The notes beneath the pieces were generated by a model that did not search any database, was not told the DNA's origin, and worked only from the letters and a program-made list of their open reading frames with translations. Position numbers and translations under genes: made by a program. From Pradoshia sp. D12 (GTDB lineage: Bacteria; Bacillota; Bacilli; Bacillales; Pradoshiaceae), in assembly GCF_008935075.1 (NCBI RefSeq), contig NZ_CP044545.1, positions 3,475,587 to 3,539,586 on the forward strand: 64,000 nt of DNA, given 5' to 3'. Below are positions 55,200 through 64,000 of this stretch, one piece after another (the stretch's first letter is position 1; each line of letters starts with the position of its first letter).

Positions 55200-55326
55200 T
55201 GTCTAATTACCCACTTCTTTTTCCTCAACTACTCCTAATCTACCATTTTCTACTATTAAAGAGGTTTTTTAACAGAATAGTTAGAATATTTATAGATGTT
55301 AATTAAAATTAAGAGGAGGAAACCAT

Positions 55327-57723
55327 TTGCGAGGAAAATCTATTTTGGCATCGGCCTTCGCTGCTGCTTTAACATTCAGTGCCTTTGCACCAGCCACTTC
55401 TGCTCACCAAGTTTCGACAATAAGTAATCATGCTGCAACCGAGACCAGTCATAATCATTCAGTTACCTATACAGGAAGCTCTTTTGATTTAAGCATTGCC
55501 AACGAGGAACGATTAATTAAAATGCTTAAAAAGGAAGGTGCTATCAAGAAAAATGCAACAGATAAAGAAGCACAGGCACAGTTGAAAAAGTACCTAAAGA
55601 AAAAAGAAGAAAACGCTAAAAAGGACTCATCAAAAAAATTCGATAAGCAAATAAAAGAGTTGCAAAAGAAGTGGAACAAAAAGAAAAAAGGTAAAAAAAC
55701 TGGCAAAGGTTCCAAACCTAGTAATGGTGTTGTTCAACCAGTAAAAGAAGAGAAATATAAAGGGTCTGTAGTAAAAGATAAAGTTTTGGTTCTGATGATT
55801 GAGTTCCCTGATTACAATGGTGACAATGTCAGACCAGAGGATACAGACATGTACTATCAAGATTATACTAAGGATCATTACCAACAAATGATTTTTGGTA
55901 AAAAGGGATATACAGGTCCTAACGGCGAAAAGCTAATTTCTATGAAGCAATATTATGAACAGCAATCTGGCGGTAGCTATACCGTAGATGGTGAAGTAGC
56001 TGGTTGGTATATGGCTGAAAAACCTGCTGCTGAGTATGGTGGAAATATTCCCACACCTGATGGAAATGACAAGGATGCACGTAGCCTTGTAGAGGAAGCA
56101 CTTGAAGCTGCAGCAAACGATCCAAATGTAGATTTTGCTGAGTATGATCAGGAAGATCGCTACGATTATGATGGGGACGGCAATAAACGCGAGCCAGATG
56201 GATTAATCGATCACTTAATGATTGTCCACTCTGCTGTAGGTGAAGAAGCAGGTGGCGGCACACTGGGTGGAGATGCAATCTGGTCCCATCGTTCGAATTT
56301 GGACGGGATATTCGACGGGATATTCCCAATTGCTAATACGGAAACAGACATACCTTACTGGAATGGACAAATGGCTGCTTACGATTACACAATCGAACCA
56401 ATTGATGGAGCTGCCGGAGTATTTGCCCATGAATATGGTCATGATTTGGGTCTACCGGATGAATATGATACGCAATACTCAGGATCTGGTGAAGCCATCG
56501 GCTATTGGTCAATCATGGCAAGCGGCAGCTGGGCAGGTAAAGTTCCAGGAGGAGAACCAACTGGATTCAGCCCATATGCCAAAGAATATCTTCAGGAGAG
56601 CCTCGGTGGAAACTGGCTTAATTATGAAGAGGTCGATTTGGATGATCTGACTAGACGGGGATCTGAATTCCTTCTCGATCAAGCCAATACAAAGGGAAGA
56701 AACCTGGATGCGCTTAAAGTGAATTTGCCACAAAAGAAGACCACAGTAAATACTCCTTATAGCGGGAAGTATGAATATCATAGCGGAAAAGGTAATAACC
56801 TAAATAACTCTTTGGTTACTTCTCTTGATCTAACAAATAAGTCGACAGCCCAGTTATCTTTCAAGACATGGTACCAAATAGAGCAGGATTGGGACTATGC
56901 ATCTGTTCAAGTGCGTGAAGAAGGACAAACAAACTGGACAGGCGTAGCAGGGAATATAACCACTTCTACTAATCCATATGAACAAAATCCGGGTAATGGT
57001 ATAACAGGAAACTCCAACGGATGGGTAGATGGTATATTTGATTTAAATGCCTATGCCGGCAAGAAAATTGAATTACGCTTTAATTACTGGACTGATATAG
57101 CAGCTATTGAACCAGGTTTTTATGTAGATGACATTACAATTACTGCTGATGGACAGGAACTCGTAAAAGATAATGCAGATACTTCAACCTCTGCCTTTAC
57201 ATTAGATGGCTTCACCAAGAATGAAGGCTTCTATACAAGCGATCAATACTATTTGGCAGAATGGCGAAATCATCAGGGGGTCGATTTAGGACTTGCTCAT
57301 ATCAAACGCGGAGCCAGCCTAATGAAATATGATGGTGGATTAGTAGTTTGGTATGTGGATGACAGCTATTCAGATAACTGGACAGGCAGTCACCCAGGTG
57401 AAGGCTTCCTAGGGGTAGTCGATGCTGACCAAGGAACATTAAAATGGAGTGACAAATCCTTAGCTGCAACTCGTTATCAAATTCATGATGCTGCATTTAG
57501 ATTAGATAAAACAGATAAAATGTATTTGGATTATAAGAGTGTAAATGGTTTAACATTGTCAGATTTTGACACGAAACCATTTTCTGTGTTTGATGATAGC
57601 AAAAATTATTTAAACCCTGGCAAACCGGACGCGGGACGGAATGTTCCTAAGTTTGGCGTAAAAATCAAGTTAACGGGTCAAAGTAAAGACCGTACTGTCG
57701 GAAAAATTCTTATTAGTAAATAA
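55327..57723 (+). CDS. Immune inhibitor A-type secreted metalloprotease (M6)
   Basis: Secreted zinc protease of 798 aa related to InhA of B. cereus/B. thuringiensis, which cleaves host antimicrobial peptides and other proteins. Signal peptide 1-26 (ends ATSAHQ), a pro-region with a striking Lys-rich stretch (~80-130, KKWNKKKKGKKTGKGSK), the M6 catalytic domain with DKVLVLMIEFPDYNGDN and the zinc site HEYGHDLGLPDEYD (His368, Glu369, His372), then a beta-sandwich domain (WDYASVQVREEGQTNWTG, ELRFNYWTD). TTG start with RBS GAGGAGG. Monocistronic. It suggests a soil or host-associated lifestyle, but many harmless bacilli carry such proteases. Confidence 0.93.
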   Translation: MRGKSILASAFAAALTFSAFAPATSAHQVSTISNHAATETSHNHSVTYTGSSFDLSIANEERLIKMLKKEGAIKKNATDKEAQAQLKKYLKKKEENAKKDSSKKFDKQIKELQKKWNKKKKGKKTGKGSKPSNGVVQPVKEEKYKGSVVKDKVLVLMIEFPDYNGDNVRPEDTDMYYQDYTKDHYQQMIFGKKGYTGPNGEKLISMKQYYEQQSGGSYTVDGEVAGWYMAEKPAAEYGGNIPTPDGNDKDARSLVEEALEAAANDPNVDFAEYDQEDRYDYDGDGNKREPDGLIDHLMIVHSAVGEEAGGGTLGGDAIWSHRSNLDGIFDGIFPIANTETDIPYWNGQMAAYDYTIEPIDGAAGVFAHEYGHDLGLPDEYDTQYSGSGEAIGYWSIMASGSWAGKVPGGEPTGFSPYAKEYLQESLGGNWLNYEEVDLDDLTRRGSEFLLDQANTKGRNLDALKVNLPQKKTTVNTPYSGKYEYHSGKGNNLNNSLVTSLDLTNKSTAQLSFKTWYQIEQDWDYASVQVREEGQTNWTGVAGNITTSTNPYEQNPGNGITGNSNGWVDGIFDLNAYAGKKIELRFNYWTDIAAIEPGFYVDDITITADGQELVKDNADTSTSAFTLDGFTKNEGFYTSDQYYLAEWRNHQGVDLGLAHIKRGASLMKYDGGLVVWYVDDSYSDNWTGSHPGEGFLGVVDADQGTLKWSDKSLAATRYQIHDAAFRLDKTDKMYLDYKSVNGLTLSDFDTKPFSVFDDSKNYLNPGKPDAGRNVPKFGVKIKLTGQSKDRTVGKILISK

Positions 57724-57728
57724 AGCAG

Positions 57729-57763
57729 AAAAAGAGGCGGCTCATAGATAGCCACCTCTTTTC
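57729..57763. terminator. Bidirectional hairpin between inhA-like gene and crh
   Basis: GAAAAAGAGG-C-GGCT pairs with AGCC-A-CCTCTTTTCT; it serves convergent genes. Confidence 0.8.
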
Positions 57764-57792
57764 TGTTTGTATCGTAATGATTCTTCGTATTA

Positions 57793-58047
57793 CTACTCTT
57801 TTGTCATAAATGCTTCTAAAACCTCTATAGCCTCTTCTTCATCCTGACCATCTGCTGCAAGGATCACTGTCTTACCTGTACCAATCGCCATACTCATTAA
57901 ACCCATAATACTTTTTACATTGACCTTCTTTTCTCCATCTATAATAAATATATCAGATGAAAAACGACTTGCCTCCTGAACAAATAGAGCAGCCGGGCGT
58001 GCCTGCAAGCCTGTTTTAAGCTGTACAGTGACTTCTTTTTCAATCAC
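57793..58047 (-). CDS. crh: HPr-like protein Crh
   Basis: Catabolite-repression HPr, 84 aa. HPr fold, but the phosphotransfer His15 is replaced by Gln (KTGLQARPAALF), so it cannot work in the PTS. The regulatory Ser46 is kept (VNVKSIMGL), is phosphorylated by HPr kinase, and P-Ser-Crh is a co-repressor for CcpA. GTG start. Last gene of the trxB-yvcIJK-whiA-crh group. It is directly relevant to the cre sites elsewhere in the window. Confidence 0.97.
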   Translation of the reverse strand: MIEKEVTVQLKTGLQARPAALFVQEASRFSSDIFIIDGEKKVNVKSIMGLMSMAIGTGKTVILAADGQDEEEAIEVLEAFMTKE

Positions 58048-58096
58048 AGCGATTCCCCTCCATTAAATATTATTTATATCATAATGCTTGGAATAC

Positions 58097-59038
58097 TTAT
58101 TTAGATTCACCGGCTCGTAGCTTTTCGGCAATTTCATCTATTTTACGTAGACGATGATTGATACCCGACTTGCTTATTTTATCGCTTGAAACCATTTCCC
58201 CAAGTTCTTTTAGGGTTACATCTTGGTATTCGACACGCAGTCTTGCAATTTCACGTAGTTTATCAGGCAATATATCCAGACCAACTGTATTTTCAATATA
58301 CCGTATATTTTCAACCTGGCGCAATGAAGCGCTGATTGTTTTATTCAAGTTTGCAGTTTCACAATTTACAAGTCGATTTACAGAATTTCGCATGTCTCTT
58401 ACAATACGAATATCCTCAAATTTCAAGAGCGCATTATGCCCTCCAATAATATTCAGGAATTCAGAAATCTTTTCCGCTTCCTTCAAATAGGTAATAAATC
58501 CTTTTTTTCTTTCGAGCGTTTTGCTTTTTAATCCGAATGAGTTCATCAACTCACACAAAGAATCATTATGCTCTTTATATAAAGACGATATTTCTAAGTG
58601 ATACGAGGAAGTCTCAGGATTATTAACTGATCCGCCTGCAAGAAATGCACCACGTAAATATGATCGTTTACAGCATTTCTTGTGGATTAATTCCTCGGAT
58701 ATATCATGGATAATCGTAAATCCATTTTCAATGATATTCAAGTCTGTAAGTACTTCCTTCGCTTTCTCAGAAAACCGTACAATATAGACATTATTCTTTT
58801 TCAGCTTCATCTTTTTACGAACAAGCAAATCAACCTGGAGATTATAAAGCTTCTTTAAAAACGTATAAATTCTCCGGGCAATCGCTGCATTTTCTGTTTG
58901 CACATCCACAATAAGATGACGATTGGAAAAGGATAAGGATCCGTTCATCCGGATTAGCGCAGATAGTTCTGACCGTGCGCAGCACTCTTTTACTTCTAAA
59001 TTGGTTAGTTCTTTTTTTGTTTCCGACGCAAACGACAT
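58097..59038 (-). CDS. whiA: WhiA-family DNA-binding protein
   Basis: YvcL/WhiA, 313 aa: an N-terminal LAGLIDADG-homing-endonuclease-like fold ([42 protein letters not shown]) that has lost nuclease activity and a C-terminal helix-turn-helix ([22 protein letters not shown]). In Bacillus it influences cell division and chromosome segregation; in actinomycetes it regulates sporulation. ATG 59038 chosen with RBS GAGGTG; the TTG at 59056 overlaps that RBS. 30 bp after yvcK. Confidence 0.95.
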   Translation of the reverse strand: MSFASETKKELTNLEVKECCARSELSALIRMNGSLSFSNRHLIVDVQTENAAIARRIYTFLKKLYNLQVDLLVRKKMKLKKNNVYIVRFSEKAKEVLTDLNIIENGFTIIHDISEELIHKKCCKRSYLRGAFLAGGSVNNPETSSYHLEISSLYKEHNDSLCELMNSFGLKSKTLERKKGFITYLKEAEKISEFLNIIGGHNALLKFEDIRIVRDMRNSVNRLVNCETANLNKTISASLRQVENIRYIENTVGLDILPDKLREIARLRVEYQDVTLKELGEMVSSDKISKSGINHRLRKIDEIAEKLRAGESK

Positions 59039-59068
59039 CCTTTTTTTACACCTCAATCCCTTTACAAC

Positions 59069-60043
59069 TTACACTTTATTCTTTTCCTTTAATAAATTAT
59101 AGATAATAGAAGCAACAACGACTGTATCATGTCTGACACGGTTATTTTGAATCGTTACTATATTATCCTTAATCACTTGCAGTCCCATTTGTTCAAGTCT
59201 GTTTATATCAAAGATAACCGGTTGGGCATACTCTTCTTTATATTTTAATTTTAAATGCGCAGGGATATCCTCTTTATTGACTAGGATTGTATCCATACAT
59301 GACTCACCTAAATGCTCATTTATTACTTTCAAATGGTCACTTGCTGTATAATTCAGGGTTTCCCCAGCTTGAGTCATTAAGTTACAAATATATACCTTGG
59401 ATGCTTTGGAATTTGCAATTTCAGCTGCAATTGTAGGCACAACCAAATTAGGTAATATACTTGTATAAAGGCTTCCCGGCCCCATCAAAATTAAATCTGC
59501 CTGTCTGATGGCCTGAATGGTTTCATGAGGAGGCTGAATATGCTCAGGACTGAGGAATACCCGCTTTATGCGCTTCCCGGAGTACGGAATTTTTGATTCA
59601 CCGGAAACAACCGTCCCATCCTCGAGTTCTGCATGCAGGATTACGCTCTGGTTAGCAGAGGGCAAAACCTGTCCTCTTACATTTAAAACCTTACTCATCT
59701 CCTGAATAGCATGTACAAAGTCACCCGTAATAGAGGTCATCGCAGCAAGAATTAAATTCCCTAGCGCATGACCTGATAATTGTTCAGAGCCTGTAAATCG
59801 ATGCTGAAACATTTGCTCAATTAATGGCTCTACATCAGACATAGCTGCTAAAACATTCCGTATATCACCAGGAGAAGGGATGTCCAGTTCCTCTCTCAGT
59901 CTGCCAGAACTGCCACCATCATCCGCAACGGTCACTATAGCGGTAATGTCGAGGGGATATGCCTTCAGCCCTCTTAATAGGACTGGAAGGCCCGATCCAC
60001 CACCTATGATGACCACTTTAGGTTGTGCTGATATGGATGTCAT
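59069..60043 (-). CDS. yvcK: YvcK (MgfK) family protein, CofD-like
   Basis: 324 aa, member of the gluconeogenesis-factor/CofD-like family that binds UDP-sugars and is needed for cell shape and growth on gluconeogenic carbon sources. Glycine-rich start [56 protein letters not shown] and [13 protein letters not shown] are all present. ATG 60043, with RBS AAGGAAGG, lies inside the end of yvcJ (26-bp overlap); the frame extending to 60073 has no RBS. Confidence 0.95.
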   Translation of the reverse strand: MTSISAQPKVVIIGGGSGLPVLLRGLKAYPLDITAIVTVADDGGSSGRLREELDIPSPGDIRNVLAAMSDVEPLIEQMFQHRFTGSEQLSGHALGNLILAAMTSITGDFVHAIQEMSKVLNVRGQVLPSANQSVILHAELEDGTVVSGESKIPYSGKRIKRVFLSPEHIQPPHETIQAIRQADLILMGPGSLYTSILPNLVVPTIAAEIANSKASKVYICNLMTQAGETLNYTASDHLKVINEHLGESCMDTILVNKEDIPAHLKLKYKEEYAQPVIFDINRLEQMGLQVIKDNIVTIQNNRVRHDTVVVASIIYNLLKEKNKV

Positions 60044-60944
60044 CTGTGCGTACCTTCCTTTTATCAATATCACGATGCGTTACACTCGTATGGTACTCAT
60101 TGTTATACCGTTTACCCAGATATTCAGCTAAAGTTACGGAACGATGCTGGCCTCCAGTACATCCCACAGCGATAATTAACTGGGCTTTCCCCTCACGTTT
60201 ATATTGAGGAATCATAAAATCAAGTAAATCCGTCCATTTTTCAATAAATTTCTGGGTTTCACTCCATTTCATTACGTAAGAAGAAACCTCTTCATCCAGT
60301 CCAGTTTGCGGACGCATATTTTCTATATAAAACGGATTAGGCAGGAATCTTACATCAAAAACTAAATCTGCATCGATAGGGATCCCATGTTTGAAACCAA
60401 ATGACATGATATTAATTGAGAACTCTACCCGTTGATTTACGGAGAACTGTTTGGCAATTTTCTCACGCAGCTCTTTTGGCTTAAAATTTGATGTGTTATA
60501 AATCGTTTGAGCACGTCCTTTTAATTCCTCAAGCAAATCTCGTTCAAGTCTAATCCCTTCCAACGGCGATCCTGATGGAGCCAATGGATGAGTACGTCTT
60601 GTTTCCTTATATCTTCTTACTAAAACGGAGTCATCCGCATCCAGGAATAAAATTTCAGGAACAAACTTGGAGGATTCATTAAGATCATCCAAGGCTTTGA
60701 ATAAGTGTTCAAAAAATTCCCTGCCTCGTAAGTCCATTACTAATGCTACCTTATTCATTTTCTTTCCTGAATTGTTCATAAGCTCCATGAATTTAGGAAG
60801 AAGCGTAGGGGGAAGGTTATCCACACAGTAGAAGCCCAGATCCTCAAAGCTCTGTATTGCAACTGTCTTACCGGCACCTGACATACCCGTAATAATGACC
60901 AACCGATTCTCTGATGCTGCAGTTTCTATTTTTTTCTCTTCCAT
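60018..60944 (-). CDS. yvcJ: RapZ/YvcJ family nucleotide-binding protein
   Basis: P-loop ATPase/GTPase of 308 aa, homologue of RapZ, which in enterobacteria is an adaptor for small-RNA decay; in B. subtilis YvcJ affects competence. Walker A GMSGAGKT at 20-27, [13 protein letters not shown]-type [26 protein letters not shown], and C-terminal [20 protein letters not shown] with the putative sugar-phosphate-binding region. Starts 3 bp after the yvcI stop and overlaps yvcK. Confidence 0.96.
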   Translation of the reverse strand: MEEKKIETAASENRLVIITGMSGAGKTVAIQSFEDLGFYCVDNLPPTLLPKFMELMNNSGKKMNKVALVMDLRGREFFEHLFKALDDLNESSKFVPEILFLDADDSVLVRRYKETRRTHPLAPSGSPLEGIRLERDLLEELKGRAQTIYNTSNFKPKELREKIAKQFSVNQRVEFSINIMSFGFKHGIPIDADLVFDVRFLPNPFYIENMRPQTGLDEEVSSYVMKWSETQKFIEKWTDLLDFMIPQYKREGKAQLIIAVGCTGGQHRSVTLAEYLGKRYNNEYHTSVTHRDIDKRKVRTDDIHISTT

Positions 60945-60947
60945 TAG

Positions 60948-61412
60948 TTATTCCCCGTTTCTTTCAAGCTTGTAATCGAGTAGTATGAAATCTTCTGTAT
61001 ATTTAAATGTACCTATTAGTATTCCTTGTCCATTCATCATATGATCCAATATTTTGCGATCTCCCTCTGCCATTGGCAATGCCAGAATATCGTTTAAAGG
61101 ATGCCATTTCAGAATCCCTTCCTCATTCTCCTGATATGCTTCTCCCTCAAATGCGTAGGCACGAAAAGAAAAAAGCATCCATTCATGAACAATTTGGTCA
61201 TCTTTCATATTAACCATGGTGAAAATGCCTTTTAACTCAGGACGCTCGATTTTCAAATTGGTTTCTTCATAGAATTCACGCATGACAGAGTCATGTATGG
61301 ATTCTCCAGATTCCATTTTGCCGCCGGGCGCTACCCACCAATTTCTTCTGGGCTTCTGAAGCATAAGGGCCTTGCCATCTGCCATTAACATACAATTGGT
61401 TACTCTTTGCAA
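60948..61412 (-). CDS. yvcI: Nudix hydrolase YvcI
   Basis: 8-oxo-dGTP-diphosphatase-like Nudix protein, 154 aa. The Nudix box GGKMESGESIHDSVMREFYEETNL shows the full G-x5-E-x7-REUxEE pattern, so it should be catalytic; the substrate is not defined. TTG start after RBS GAGGTG. First gene of the tightly packed yvcI-yvcJ-yvcK-whiA-crh group. Confidence 0.94.
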   Translation of the reverse strand: MQRVTNCMLMADGKALMLQKPRRNWWVAPGGKMESGESIHDSVMREFYEETNLKIERPELKGIFTMVNMKDDQIVHEWMLFSFRAYAFEGEAYQENEEGILKWHPLNDILALPMAEGDRKILDHMMNGQGILIGTFKYTEDFILLDYKLERNGE

Positions 61413-61439
61413 ACTATTTCACCTCAGTTGCTACAGCAC

Positions 61440-61706
61440 AAATTAGATAGACTTCTCTTTATTATACTATTTTAGATGTGCATGAACAATGTACGTTAAT
61501 CATCATAATTTTTTCAAGTCATCCCTATATTTTTCGACAAACAACAAAAAAAAGCGGCATAGGTTTTATAACCTATGCCAAAAAAATATATAAAAGGGGG
61601 TCAATTTCTTATTTTTATTCTACCCCAAATGTATTGCACTTTGATTACAGCTACATTAATTAATAATGACTTTAATGTAAATTTTTTACTCATCCTTCAA
61701 GCTATT
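61440..61706. other. Intergenic region between trxB and yvcI with terminator
   Basis: A perfect 10-bp hairpin GGCATAGGTT-TTAT-AACCTATGCC (61556-61579) with A/T runs on both sides ends the trxB transcript. The remaining sequence must contain the yvcI promoter; it is not obvious. Confidence 0.7.
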
Positions 61707-62666
<960 letters not shown>

Positions 62667-62773
62667 TCACTCCTTCTTACGATAGAACTCGAAGCCTCTC
62701 ACATTCATTTCATTTCTCGTCTTATCCTCGAACTAATCGTATTAAACTATACATATTAGGTCCAAAAATTTGC

Positions 62774-64000
62774 TCATTGCAACAATTCGGCTACAAGCTT
62801 TACATACTTAGAAAGTGTCGAGTTAGATATTCCATATCGTTCCGCCACTGTTTTTTGAGATTCTTTTTCACCGCGCAGCTTGTGCCATTCGTAATCAATA
62901 GCAGCTGCCCAGGCAAGTGGATTTGAGAACCGTATACCATTCTCTTTTCCTTCTGCATATACAGAAAACCAGAGAAAATAAAGGCCGGACTCAATCAATT
63001 TTACCGGCTGATAAAACCTATATAACGTGTCTGCTACCTCTGCCGCAAAAAATTGACGGTTATCGGATAGCTCGATGCTATTTTTATATTCTCGTTCCAT
63101 CGCTGTGAAACGTTTATTAGTTTCGTAAGAGGGATGAGTTTTAATTTGATTAAATTCCCCCGAATGACTCGCTAAAAAGAGACCAAACAATCTCTCCTCC
63201 AGATACTCACTTTCCAACTTTTTAATGATGGAAGGCGCATGCTCTTCAAATCCAGATTCCTCATCTTCAGTCATTTCGCCCCAAGGCTCAAGTCCCTCTT
63301 TATCAGGACTGTATTCAACCACTTTAGCCCAGGCATTTTCAGCAACTCTCTTTTGCCCGATTTGATGGGCAGATTTACTGAGCCAATAATAGAAGGTTCC
63401 GTCCCCTTCATAACCCTTTTTCTGCAGCTGGCGAAGCCAGATATAAGCTTCCTCATAATAACCAGTCAGCGCAAAGGTCGCTCCTAATTTTAACCGGTGT
63501 TCATCAAGAATAGGTCTGACTTTTTTTAGGACAGCGAAAACCTCATCAAGCTTATCCTGCTCCATCTGATAATGGTAAAAGACCATTCCATTGCACAGAG
63601 CATGCAGATTGCCAGGGTTCTTCTCAAGGACTCGATCGAGCGTCTCAAAAGCTTTCTCTGTTTTACCTACATAGAAATAAGCCAGTGCCAAATTATTATA
63701 AGCCGACCAAAATTCAGGATATAAATCGATTAATTCTTCAATTTTTTCAACGGCTTTCACAAAATTACCCGCTTCAAGCAACTCACGTGCCGCCTCTTGG
63801 CGCATCATTAAATCATCCTGAACTTCCAAGGTCTCTTCTGTTTCATCCGTCTCAAATGTGATTAAATCCAGCAAATCTTCTGCATCCTCACTGAATTCAC
63901 CAAACTGATCTTTATTTAAATATTCGTTAGCATGCTTATAGGCCTCTTTAAATAAACCCATATGAGCAAAATTATTAGCCAGGAAATAATGGCACTCCGT
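62774..64000 (-). CDS. yvcD: TPR-repeat protein YvcD (5' end beyond window)
   Basis: 408 residues visible; the frame remains open to position 64000 (THCHYFLANNFAHM-like, read here as TECHYFLANNFAHMGLFKEA), so the true N-terminus is outside the window. Tetratricopeptide-like helices appear at several points, e.g. AVEKIEELIDLYPEFWSAYNNLALAYF and AFETLDRVLEKNPGNLHALCNGM. The last ~25 residues, TVAERYGISNSTLSKYVKLV, form a helix-turn-helix-like motif. Position before trxB matches B. subtilis yvcD, a protein of unknown role, probably a scaffold. Confidence 0.85.
   Translation of the reverse strand, partial: TECHYFLANNFAHMGLFKEAYKHANEYLNKDQFGEFSEDAEDLLDLITFETDETEETLEVQDDLMMRQEAARELLEAGNFVKAVEKIEELIDLYPEFWSAYNNLALAYFYVGKTEKAFETLDRVLEKNPGNLHALCNGMVFYHYQMEQDKLDEVFAVLKKVRPILDEHRLKLGATFALTGYYEEAYIWLRQLQKKGYEGDGTFYYWLSKSAHQIGQKRVAENAWAKVVEYSPDKEGLEPWGEMTEDEESGFEEHAPSIIKKLESEYLEERLFGLFLASHSGEFNQIKTHPSYETNKRFTAMEREYKNSIELSDNRQFFAAEVADTLYRFYQPVKLIESGLYFLWFSVYAEGKENGIRFSNPLAWAAAIDYEWHKLRGEKESQKTVAERYGISNSTLSKYVKLVAELLQ

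Overview
The window is a chromosomal segment of a low-GC Gram-positive bacterium of the family Bacillaceae. Marker gene order is that of Bacillus: the glycolytic operon cggR-gapA-pgk-tpiA-gpmI-eno, the run trxB-yvcI-yvcJ-yvcK-whiA-crh, clpP with a CtsR box, and secG-est-rnr followed by smpB-ssrA. Crh, class B sortase, T-box and cre elements also point to Firmicutes. The species cannot be named from the sequence; the protein versions differ clearly from those of B. subtilis.

Layout. 0.1-2.2 kb: an N-acetylglucosamine PTS permease and a stand-alone EIIA. 2.4-5.4 kb: ydbST and an aldose-epimerase-like gene. 5.5-9.6 kb: the RND pump swrC with its divergent TetR regulator yerO around one compact promoter/operator. 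9.7-16.6 kb: a xylan/xylo-oligosaccharide unit with a YesL protein, an ABC sugar importer, xylR and the beta-xylosidase xynB, carrying a XylR-type palindrome and two cre sites. 16.8-19.6 kb: two unrecognised genes, then a SAM hydrolase (DUF62) gene preceded by a complete T-box leader. 19.7-22.7 kb: an AT-rich accessory patch downstream of the 3' end of ssrA, with decayed gene fragments and three secreted coiled-coil or low-complexity proteins. 22.7-29.4 kb: ssrA, smpB, ridA, tcyP, rnr, est and secG. 29.5-32.2 kb: a quinone/electrophile-response set (nitroreductase, CatE dioxygenase, HxlR/DUF24 regulator with Cys7). 32.5-34 kb: putP. 34.4-40.5 kb: a pectin/uronate catabolic locus (kduI, kduD, YhcH family, kdgT, kdgK, IclR regulator, kdgA). 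40.6-43.3 kb: aldo/keto reductase, class B sortase and a broken CAP-domain gene. 43.4-52.5 kb: glycolysis, rpoN (sigL) and tRNA-Arg(CCG). 52.8-57.7 kb: clpP, a basic amino acid permease and an InhA-type metalloprotease. 57.8-64 kb: crh to trxB and a TPR gene cut by the window edge.

How it fits together. Much of the window concerns carbohydrate supply and carbon-catabolite control: sugar import (PTS, ABC, KdgT), polymer breakdown (XynB, Kdu/Kdg), central glycolysis under CggR, and CcpA operators (cre) in front of or inside the nagP, xyl and kdu genes, with the CcpA co-factor Crh encoded at 57.8 kb. Regulation is unusually readable here: overlapping divergent promoters, a 35-bp palindrome, a tandem CggR operator, a CtsR box, a T-box, and many hairpin terminators.

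Most of the window is ordinary conserved Bacillus chromosome. The least explained parts are the secreted coiled-coil gene trio beside ssrA, the T-box-controlled SAM hydrolase, and the sortase/CAP pseudogene patch. No rRNA operon, CRISPR array, intact insertion sequence or prophage was seen.
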